Shown one piece after another: positions 53,291 to 60,991 of a stretch of DNA of 64,000 bases. The DNA lies in the NCBI GenBank assembly GCA_026390815.1, contig JAPLFH010000007.1:124001-188000 (forward strand). Direction: 5' to 3'. Source of the DNA: Ignavibacteriales bacterium (GTDB taxonomy: Bacteria; Bacteroidota; Ignavibacteria; Ignavibacteriales; SURF-24). Below the pieces are notes generated by a model. The model was not told the origin of the DNA and ran no database searches. It saw only the letters and a list, made by a program, of their open reading frames with translations. Every line of letters starts with the position of its first letter. The stretch's first letter is position 1. Made by a program: the position numbers and the translations under genes.

Positions 53291-54601
53291 ATGAAGAGAA
53301 ATATACAGTTAATTCAATCTGGAATTACACTTGTGGACCAGGCATGGGGCGGATTTTATAAAGGTGGTACATATCTTTTACTCGGTCCCAGAAAATCGGG
53401 GCGCACTTTATTAGGTTTACAATATGCACTTCAGGCAGCAAAGCAAAAAGAGATATGCCTTTATTTTACTACTATGCGTCCGAAAGATTTGATGATCCAT
53501 GCTGCATCAATTGATTTTGATTTGCAAAGTTTTATGAATCAAAATTTAATTGTAGTTGTAAGAGTTGCTCCTCCAACAGAAATAAATGATATTAGAAATC
53601 CAGACGAATATTTAATTGAATATTTTAAAGATATTGTAACAGTTGTAAATCAATTTACTCCAAACAGAATAATTTTTGATGAAATTACACCTTACTTAGG
53701 ATTTTCGAATCTTGAATTACTTCGCAATGCGTTCCTCCAAACATTAGAAACAATAGAAGAAAAAGATATTATCAGTTTGTTTATTATTGGCGAGCCTGCA
53801 ACCCCGGTTGCCCAATCTATTGTGGATTCTCTTGCACAATTTGTAACCGGTACAATTTATCTTCAGAAAAAACCATTAGGAAGCGAGGGAAAATACCAGG
53901 GTGGAAGATTAACTATTACACCTAATATAGGGCATACGGAAGGGCAATTTTCTGCAGATTATTTTATCGAACCATATAAAGGAATTGTTGTTGATTTTAA
54001 ACAAAACAATTATCAGCAAAACAGTTTTCAGCAAGGTATGCAATTTCCAACTCAAAATTTTCCTGCACCTCAACCACCATCATACAGTAAAAAGGATTCG
54101 CGCTATTTAAGCTTATCAAGTTTCGAAATTCCTTCGGAACCATATTCATTTTCTAATCTTTATGATTTTAACGACTTTTTGTTGATCCTTAACAATCAAA
54201 TTGCTTTATATAAAAGTACGGGACAAGTATTTAACATTGTATCATTCAAATTAGATGCAGGGGCTGAACAGAATGGGTTACTAACAGTTAACCAACTTCA
54301 GAATGCAATAAGATTAGCTACTGATAAGAAGGATAAAATTTGTGTTAAGGATAATAAAGTTGTTGTTCTAATAGTTCGTGGAGATAAAAAAGGTGTTCAG
54401 GATATGATCTCAAAAATCCAGAATAATTTACCAAATACAAATCCTGATTATGTTAAAGCAGTACTAAATTATATTTCGGTTTTATCTGTGGAGATTGATG
54501 AAAATATTGAGAATGCAGAGTCACTAATGAATTATATTACATCAGATGAAATGATATCGCGCGGTAATTTTGATTCATTTAATAAATTTAGCAGATTCTG
54601 A
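53291..54601 (+). CDS. KaiC/RecA-like protein with degenerate GGDEF-like C-terminus
   Basis: 436-residue cytoplasmic protein. Residues ~1-205 are RecA/KaiC-like: 'GITLVDQAWGGFYKGGTYLLLG', Walker A 'GPRKSGRT' at 32-39 with Arg in place of the invariant Lys, and Walker B 'RIIFDEIT' near 130-137. A Gln/Asn/Pro-rich linker (~235-275) follows. The C-terminal ~150 residues look like a GGDEF fold ('LYDFNDFLLILNNQIALYKSTG' helix, 'FNIVSFKLD', and 'KDNKVVVLIV' where GGDEF should be, then 'NIENAESLMNYI'). Active- and I-site residues appear lost. The layout recalls BcsE of cellulose systems. Its stop overlaps the next ATG (TGATG). Confidence 0.72.
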   Translation: MKRNIQLIQSGITLVDQAWGGFYKGGTYLLLGPRKSGRTLLGLQYALQAAKQKEICLYFTTMRPKDLMIHAASIDFDLQSFMNQNLIVVVRVAPPTEINDIRNPDEYLIEYFKDIVTVVNQFTPNRIIFDEITPYLGFSNLELLRNAFLQTLETIEEKDIISLFIIGEPATPVAQSIVDSLAQFVTGTIYLQKKPLGSEGKYQGGRLTITPNIGHTEGQFSADYFIEPYKGIVVDFKQNNYQQNSFQQGMQFPTQNFPAPQPPSYSKKDSRYLSLSSFEIPSEPYSFSNLYDFNDFLLILNNQIALYKSTGQVFNIVSFKLDAGAEQNGLLTVNQLQNAIRLATDKKDKICVKDNKVVVLIVRGDKKGVQDMISKIQNNLPNTNPDYVKAVLNYISVLSVEIDENIENAESLMNYITSDEMISRGNFDSFNKFSRF

Positions 54602-57498
54602 TGAAGAATTTTTTACTATTACTATTCATTTTCGTCTCATTTCTTTCAACAAATTTACTACCTCAAAATGTAGATGTGTTTAAAAAGGAAGCAATCAAAC
54701 ACATGCAAGCCGGCAGATATGGTGAAGCTATTGATTTGCTGAATAAATACATCTCAGCAGTACCTCATAAAGCAGATGGTTTACATTTAAGGGGATTATG
54801 CTATGAGGGGAGAGGAGAGTATGAATGGGCTGCACTTGACTTAAGAAGAGCGGTAAAACTTGAACCAAATAACAATCAAATCCAAAAAGATCTTGCCAGA
54901 ATTGAAGATATATGGCATGCTTTACTTAACAAGAAAATAGAAGGACATAAAAGAGAGATTGCTATAAATCCAAATATTGCTGTAAACTATCTTGAAATTG
55001 GAAAATGCAAAAAAAATCTTGGAGCATGGAAAGAAGCCGAAGAATGGTATGATGAATATTTGAAAAGAGATGATGCTTCATCTGATGAAGTTATTAGATA
55101 TACGGAAATACTTGCTCATAACAACTCAATTGTAAAAGGGGAAAAAATTCTTAAAAAATACACGGATAGATTTCCGAATGACCAGAGACTTTGGAGCCGT
55201 TATGGATTTTTTACAATGTGGCTTGGAAAAAATCGCATTGCAATAAAAGCGTTTGAAAATGCTCTTGCATTAAAACCTTTTTTTAAGGAAGCACAAGATG
55301 GCTTAGATCAGGCAAAAGGAAAACCATATCTTTTTGAGTGGGTTGATACAACAGCAAGATATAAAAAAGGTCCTATAGCCAAAGAATATCCTATTGATAA
55401 ATATTACCGTTCAGTGCGTAAGAATCCAGATGATTATGAAACACGTTTAGCCTTAGTTGAACAACTATATAAAAATGACAGGATTGAAGAAGCTTATCAA
55501 CAGCTGCAAATTTTGAATAAGGATCATTCTGATATTCCTAAAGTACAACAATATTGGGATAGCGTTACAACCTACAGAGACAAAATTTACAGGGTAAAAA
55601 TAAAAGAGTACGGTGATAGAATTATAAGCAATCCCAAAGATAGGGAGGCAGTTCTTAAGATAGCGGAATACTATGCCCACCTTGCCGAATATGACAGCGC
55701 TTTAGCGGTTTTGGATACTTATCTAAAAGATGTTCCACAGGATAAAGAATTGGAAGTAAGGTTCAGGGATGCACAATATTCAGCCTGGAATTACAATTGG
55801 GAAAAGGCAATCGCTCAGTTAAATTATCTTTTAGCTTCAGATCCAAATAATCTGGATTATCAGTTACTTCGTGCACAAATATCGGTTTGGACAGTTCAGG
55901 ACCTTGATGTGGCAAAAGGTTATTTAATTAATATTGTTGGTAAACAACCGGAAAATTTGAATGCCGTAATTGCAATATCCATTCTTTATGGTCAGCAAAA
56001 GAATTTTGATTCTTCTAAAACTTATTTAGAAATGGCTCGGCAGATTGATCCTAAAAGCAAAGGTGTAGAAGCAGCGCAGAATTTTTACGATGATGCATTT
56101 GCGTTTAATGAAGAAATGAAATTAGTTGAATTGCGTAGAGAAGCTGGAAATCTGGCGATTGGGGGTGATTGCCCAGGAGCTATCGCTAAGTATGAAGAAT
56201 ATTTATCTAAAGTAAGTAACCCGGATAAGTCTGTGCGGCTTGAATATGCAGAGGCAAATATGTGCGACAAAAATTTCATAAAAGCAATAGAAGTTTATGA
56301 TCAGATATTGAATGAAGAGTATGATTATAATGTTTCGCTTTTGAGAGCTAAAGCATATTTGTGGGGCGGAGACTCTACACTTGCGCTTACTGAATTAGAA
56401 AAACTTGTGATAGAAGATTCTTCCAGTTACGATGCCAAATTTTATTTAGCTGAAGCTTATGTAAGGAATGCTCATTATAATGAAGGAAAGGATTTATATA
56501 CAGAATTATTAGACAAAACAACAGACTCCACGCAGATAGATATACTTAAAAAAAGAATTGGCTGGATTCCTGTAACGGGAATTGCAGGAATATTTTCTTC
56601 ATTTCCTGTAGGAGTCGGCATCGCTCCATTGTTTTCTTATTATTCAGATAATTTTGATCTCATCTACAAAATTATTGGAGGAAGAATTGATGTTGGCTTA
56701 ACTGGATATTTATCAATAGGAGGATCCTTCAATAGGGGAATGCTCCAGAGAGATTTTGTTCATCGGAATTATTCATCTCTTAAAGGTGTAATTTCAATTT
56801 GGTTCAATAAATATTTATCGTTTAGTGGTGGATTAGGAAATCTAACTTACGATGGTGCTCACAATCGGACCGTTAGCGACGCTACTTTAAAATATGAAAA
56901 AGAAAATTATTTTATGATAGCCGGTTATTATGAAAACACTGATGCTGGATTAATTTTGTATTCTCCATATTTAGTTGATTATAGTTTTTTAACAGATAAC
57001 AGGATCGATGCGACTTTATATAAAATTATGGGATACTATCAACCAAGACCATCAATAAAATTTTCGGGTCACTTTCATTATTTACAATTATCTGATGGAA
57101 ATGCCGGCAACGATTTACAATTGCGATTAGGAAAGTTATTTGATTTCGGTCTTTGGGCTGGTTATGAATACTTCTATTCCAACTATGCTAGAAAGGCAGG
57201 AAAATCACCGTATGATAACACAAAATTTCTTTATTATTCACCAAAAGATTTCGAATCTCATAGTTTGTGGTTGGATTGGTTTGTTCAAAAAGAATCTTCG
57301 CTAGAAGTAATCATTGGTGGCAAGATTGGTTACGTCCCTCAAAGTGATTTCATTATCAGGGAAGTATCCGCTTCAGTAGCGTATAAACCAATTTCTAATT
57401 TAACAATTACTGCTAAATTGCAGATAGGCAGTACTTACAGATATGATTCATCATACCGTTATTTATCGTCGTCCATATATGCATACTGGAGTTTTTAA
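54601..57498 (+). CDS. TPR protein with C-terminal outer-membrane barrel (PgaA/BcsC-like)
   Basis: 965-residue exported protein. The signal peptide (MKNFLLLLFIFVSFLS) ends near 'NLLPQ'. Residues ~25-640 are at least ten tetratricopeptide repeats, e.g. 'AGRYGEAIDLLNKYISAVP', 'KNLGAWKEAEEWYDEYLKRD' and 'EYDSALAVLDTYLKDVPQD'. The last ~310 residues are strand-rich ('YLSIGGSFNRGML', 'WFNKYLSFSGGLGNLTY', 'LWAGYEYFYSNYAR') and end in aromatic 'YAYWSF', a typical barrel terminus. The TPR-plus-barrel layout matches polysaccharide exporters PgaA, BcsC and AlgK/E. It is coupled to the regulator upstream and sits 139 bases before the SGNH gene. Confidence 0.82.
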   Translation: MKNFLLLLFIFVSFLSTNLLPQNVDVFKKEAIKHMQAGRYGEAIDLLNKYISAVPHKADGLHLRGLCYEGRGEYEWAALDLRRAVKLEPNNNQIQKDLARIEDIWHALLNKKIEGHKREIAINPNIAVNYLEIGKCKKNLGAWKEAEEWYDEYLKRDDASSDEVIRYTEILAHNNSIVKGEKILKKYTDRFPNDQRLWSRYGFFTMWLGKNRIAIKAFENALALKPFFKEAQDGLDQAKGKPYLFEWVDTTARYKKGPIAKEYPIDKYYRSVRKNPDDYETRLALVEQLYKNDRIEEAYQQLQILNKDHSDIPKVQQYWDSVTTYRDKIYRVKIKEYGDRIISNPKDREAVLKIAEYYAHLAEYDSALAVLDTYLKDVPQDKELEVRFRDAQYSAWNYNWEKAIAQLNYLLASDPNNLDYQLLRAQISVWTVQDLDVAKGYLINIVGKQPENLNAVIAISILYGQQKNFDSSKTYLEMARQIDPKSKGVEAAQNFYDDAFAFNEEMKLVELRREAGNLAIGGDCPGAIAKYEEYLSKVSNPDKSVRLEYAEANMCDKNFIKAIEVYDQILNEEYDYNVSLLRAKAYLWGGDSTLALTELEKLVIEDSSSYDAKFYLAEAYVRNAHYNEGKDLYTELLDKTTDSTQIDILKKRIGWIPVTGIAGIFSSFPVGVGIAPLFSYYSDNFDLIYKIIGGRIDVGLTGYLSIGGSFNRGMLQRDFVHRNYSSLKGVISIWFNKYLSFSGGLGNLTYDGAHNRTVSDATLKYEKENYFMIAGYYENTDAGLILYSPYLVDYSFLTDNRIDATLYKIMGYYQPRPSIKFSGHFHYLQLSDGNAGNDLQLRLGKLFDFGLWAGYEYFYSNYARKAGKSPYDNTKFLYYSPKDFESHSLWLDWFVQKESSLEVIIGGKIGYVPQSDFIIREVSASVAYKPISNLTITAKLQIGSTYRYDSSYRYLSSSIYAYWSF

Positions 57499-57637
57499 CT
57501 GTAGTTGATATCTGATACTTCAAAGAATAAATCAGATTCTTTATATTCAAAATAAAAAAGTGAGAACTTGATTTTTAATTTGATTATTTTGTCCTATAAA
57601 ATTTTAAGTACTTTAAAATAATACGGAGGTTTCAGTT

Positions 57638-58924
57638 TTGGTTATCACTAAATTAAATTTTAATTTTTTATGTTTGATGGCAATTACCTTTTTAACTCCC
57701 ACTGTTTTGGTTACTGCAGAACCCTTTTCTGATAATCCAAAAGAATCATTTTTTAATGTACTTGCTGAATCAGTTACTGCAGATAATTTATATTCAACTG
57801 CTACAACCTTATTAGGTAAAAAAATTCCCATCACGGGTAATTTAGAGCAGCTTAAATATTTCTTCGGCGCACTTAAGCAAAGTAAAAATAAGAAAGTAAG
57901 AATTGGTCATTTTGGTGATTCAATAATATTTGGCGATGTAATTACAGAAGGTTTAAGGGAAAATTTGCAGCAATCTTTTGGCGGAAATGGAGCTGGTTTT
58001 GTTTCTATAAATACAGAAGATTATGGTATGAGAAAAACTACGACCGTTTCATTTTCCAACGATTGGAGTGAAGCTTCATTATTTAAAAGAAATGCAAATA
58101 ATTTACCTTTAGGAATCAATGGTTGTGCATTTGTACCAGCAAATGGAAGCTTTGCAAAATTTGAAACCACAAGACTTACAAAAACCCTCAAATCTTTCAA
58201 GACAGTCAGATTGTTTTACAATAATCAGGATGCCGCTTGTTCTGTTAAATATTCCTTTAATAATGGTGCTTCGCAAAGCAAAAAATTAGACGCACTTAAT
58301 AAAGTAAGAGATTTAGTCCTTACTACACCAACCGACGCTACTTCAATCAGATTTGATTTTAATACTTGTCCAAAAGCCTATATTTATGGTGTAAGTTTAG
58401 AGAATGGAAATGGTGTGTATGTAGATAATTTTCCAATGAAGGGACAATCGGGAGTTCAATTAACGGATATTACTTTACCAGTTCTAAAAGATTTTAACGT
58501 TTTATTAGATTATAAATTGATAATTCTTAATTATGGTGTGAATGTAATTTCACCGCAAAATAGTGATTATCAATGGTACGAAACCAAAATGGAAAAAGTA
58601 ATTAATTATTTGAAATCCGCTTTTCCAAATGCGAGTATTTTACTTGTTAGCGTTGGTGATAAAAGTGTTAAAAAAGGAACTTCGTTTGTTACTGATCCAG
58701 GGATTCCTTTACTGTTAAAAGCTCAGAAAAATCTGGCTGAAAAAACTAAAATAGCTTTCTGGAATTTGTTTGAAGCTATGGGGGGTGCTAATTCAATTGA
58801 AGATTGGGTTAATGGAAAACCACAAATGGCTTTAAGAGATTATTGCCATCTTACTTCTGACGGCGGTAATTTAGTAGCTGATCTTTTAACTGAAGCGCTA
58901 ATGAATGAATTTAAAAAACAATGA
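57638..58924 (+). CDS. exported SGNH-fold hydrolase/acyltransferase
   Basis: The start is the TTG at 57638: GGAGG (57625-57629) lies eight bases upstream and the signal peptide (residues ~5-25, cleavage near 'VTAEP') then follows. The SGNH motifs are 'GHFGDSIIFGD' (Ser nucleophile near residue 94), 'NGCAFVPANG' and 'LNYGVN' (block III Asn), and 'DYCHLTSDG' (Asp/His near 405-408). It has 428 residues with a beta-domain insert between motif regions (~180-260, 'KYSFNNGASQSKK'). In an exopolysaccharide locus it is likely an acetyl esterase or O-acetyltransferase acting on the polymer outside the inner membrane, as AlgX/WssF-type proteins do. That role is inferred. Confidence 0.78.
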   Translation: MVITKLNFNFLCLMAITFLTPTVLVTAEPFSDNPKESFFNVLAESVTADNLYSTATTLLGKKIPITGNLEQLKYFFGALKQSKNKKVRIGHFGDSIIFGDVITEGLRENLQQSFGGNGAGFVSINTEDYGMRKTTTVSFSNDWSEASLFKRNANNLPLGINGCAFVPANGSFAKFETTRLTKTLKSFKTVRLFYNNQDAACSVKYSFNNGASQSKKLDALNKVRDLVLTTPTDATSIRFDFNTCPKAYIYGVSLENGNGVYVDNFPMKGQSGVQLTDITLPVLKDFNVLLDYKLIILNYGVNVISPQNSDYQWYETKMEKVINYLKSAFPNASILLVSVGDKSVKKGTSFVTDPGIPLLLKAQKNLAEKTKIAFWNLFEAMGGANSIEDWVNGKPQMALRDYCHLTSDGGNLVADLLTEALMNEFKKQ

Positions 58925-59100
58925 TTATTGATGTGATAGTTAAAGTGTTTTACTTTGTCCATTTTGATTCACATATTGGGATGTGTATAAAAGGAGGACA
59001 CTTTAAGTAACGGTTAATCTAATAATTTGGCTGTTTTGATGTGTTTTGGTGGCACTATAGTTGATTTTATGTTATGATAAGAAATTAAAAAGAGCAATAA

Positions 59101-60501
59101 ATGCCTGATAAAAAAGAAATAGTGAAACGAAAAATTGTTTTGAATAATTATGAAGTTTCATCAGAAATACCTGACCGAGCTTCAAAGCATCTTAAAACAA
59201 TTATAGGAACTGGAGTACTTTCATTAATTCTTATTTTAGTTATCGTTTTTACTCTACCATTAACCGGATTGGCTTTAAATAGCTTGTTTGTATTCTCATC
59301 CATCGTTTCTCTCGTTATTTTTCTTTTTGTACTACTTATCAGATATTTTTCCACCCTATTTATGGCTTACTTTTTTATTACAAGATACTCAGTAAAAAAT
59401 AAAAATTCATATTCACCATTCGTCTCTATCATTGTTCCTGTTTATAATGAAGGCAAAGTATTAAAAGATTCAATTAAATCATTACTTGAGTTAAATTATT
59501 CTAACTACGAAATTATTATTGTAAATGATGGATCAACAGACAATACGAAAATTGTTGGGCAATCATTAGTTGGTATTAGAGATGGTATGAACTCAAAAGT
59601 AAGAATTTCGTTAATCAATAAACCAAATGGTGGTAAATCGAGAGCTTTAAATGCTGGGATAGAATATGCAAAAGGGGAATTTGTTTTATGTATGGATGGC
59701 GATTCTCACTTATCTGAAAACACCTTGAAGTTTGGTATAACACATTTTATAGATCCAATGGTTGGTGCTGTTGCTGGTAATGTAAAAGTGATGAACAGAA
59801 AAAAAATCCTAACCGATCTTCAAGCATTAGAATATCTTGAAGGTTTAAACATGCCCAGAAGTGCACAAGGCTTTTTAAGATTGGTTAATATTATCCCAGG
59901 TCCAATTGGCATTTTCAGGAAAAGAGCTATTCAAGATGCCGGCTGGTACTCAAGTGATACTTTTGCGGAAGATGCAGACATCACTTTAAAAATTCTTGCA
60001 GCCGGTTGGAGGATTGAATATGAACCGAATGCAATTTCCTGGACTGAAGCTCCTGCTACATTAAATCAATTATTAAAACAGCGATATAGATGGACACGAG
60101 GAATTATACAATCAATACGTAAACATAAACGGCATCTATTAAACCCAACTCTAAATTTCTCTAATTCTTTGGTGTTGTGGTCTATGTTTTACGAAGCATT
60201 AATATGGCCCACAATGAATATTTTTGCTAACCTATTTTTTATTATCGTAGCGGTGCTTTACGGTATGTCTAATCTGCTGGTTTTTTGGTGGGCTGGCTTA
60301 GCGCTATTGGATTTAATGACAGCCCTTTACTGCATTGCTGTTGAAAAAGAGGATGCAAGGTTAATTCCTTACGCTCTTGTTTATCGTGTATTTTTTATAC
60401 TATTAATCGATATTACAAAATTTATGGCAACAATAGAAGAATTCCTCGGATTCCAAATGACATGGGGAAAACTTGAACGAGTTGGTGTTGCAAAAGCTTA
60501 A
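59101..60501 (+). CDS. membrane glycosyltransferase family 2 (PgaC/IcaA-like polysaccharide synthase)
   Basis: Processive beta-glycosyltransferase of 466 residues. Two N-terminal membrane helices (~35-90) precede the GT-A domain: 'VSIIVPVYNEGKV', 'IIIVNDGSTDNTK', 'CMDGDSHL' (D-x-D), 'FAEDADITLKILAAGW' (catalytic Asp) and 'LKQRYRWTRG' (Q-x-x-R-W). Two to three C-terminal helices follow. The pattern is closest to poly-N-acetylglucosamine synthase PgaC and related hyaluronan/cellulose synthases. No PilZ domain is present, so c-di-GMP control, if any, must come through partners. Ribosome-site match is weak ('aagagcaataa'). It starts the gene run to 62880. Confidence 0.88.
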   Translation: MPDKKEIVKRKIVLNNYEVSSEIPDRASKHLKTIIGTGVLSLILILVIVFTLPLTGLALNSLFVFSSIVSLVIFLFVLLIRYFSTLFMAYFFITRYSVKNKNSYSPFVSIIVPVYNEGKVLKDSIKSLLELNYSNYEIIIVNDGSTDNTKIVGQSLVGIRDGMNSKVRISLINKPNGGKSRALNAGIEYAKGEFVLCMDGDSHLSENTLKFGITHFIDPMVGAVAGNVKVMNRKKILTDLQALEYLEGLNMPRSAQGFLRLVNIIPGPIGIFRKRAIQDAGWYSSDTFAEDADITLKILAAGWRIEYEPNAISWTEAPATLNQLLKQRYRWTRGIIQSIRKHKRHLLNPTLNFSNSLVLWSMFYEALIWPTMNIFANLFFIIVAVLYGMSNLLVFWWAGLALLDLMTALYCIAVEKEDARLIPYALVYRVFFILLIDITKFMATIEEFLGFQMTWGKLERVGVAKA

Positions 60502-60523
60502 AAGTTTATTAAAGAGGTGACTT

Positions 60524-60991
60524 ATGGAATTAATTCCTATACTATCGTTCATAATTCTTGTAGCAACAATTAGCACATTTATACTGGCTATTGGAGCTTA
60601 CGTTTTATACAAGATAAGGGAAGGTAAAGGCAAACTTGCCACTGCTCCTAAACCACGAGCAGTTGAAGGTGAACTTTATACTCCTGCCCAGGTTGTTGTT
60701 AGACAGGGTGTACCTGTTCAGCAAAGACAGCAAGTTTTTCAAGATCAATTTTATCAGAACGTGCCTTATGAACAACAAGCGCGACCGGGAACTCAACCAG
60801 GACAGCAAGAAAATGTTCAGCAAGGCGAATATAGGCATGGACCTCAACAACGCGCACCTTATCCTCAACAAAATCAGGCTGAAGGTGAATTTGATGAGAC
60901 CCCAGCTGATAAAAAATTCATGAAATACACTTCTGAAGGTTATGTGCCGGTAAATAAAACTAAAACCGGGGAAAACTTAAAGTGGCGGTAA
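60524..60991 (+). CDS. small one-helix membrane protein with Gln/Pro-rich tail
   Basis: 155 residues. A single transmembrane segment (residues ~3-30, 'ILSFIILVATISTFILAIGAY') is followed by basic 'YKIREGKGKLATAPKPR' and a low-complexity Gln/Pro/Gly tail (~60-130, e.g. 'RQGVPVQQRQQVFQDQ', 'RPGTQPGQQENVQQG'). The end is a conserved-looking 'KKFMKYTSEGYVPVNK'. No family recognised. It lies 22 bases after the synthase and overlaps the next gene by ten bases. Position and size recall PgaD, the small partner of PgaC, but there is one helix rather than two and no visible homology. Confidence 0.7.
   Translation: MELIPILSFIILVATISTFILAIGAYVLYKIREGKGKLATAPKPRAVEGELYTPAQVVVRQGVPVQQRQQVFQDQFYQNVPYEQQARPGTQPGQQENVQQGEYRHGPQQRAPYPQQNQAEGEFDETPADKKFMKYTSEGYVPVNKTKTGENLKWR

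Noticed and set aside
58940-59010. Possible hairpin 'aaagtgt ... acacttt' upstream of the GT2 gene
   Set aside because: The seven-base arms are about 50 bases apart with no supporting structure, so chance pairing is likely.
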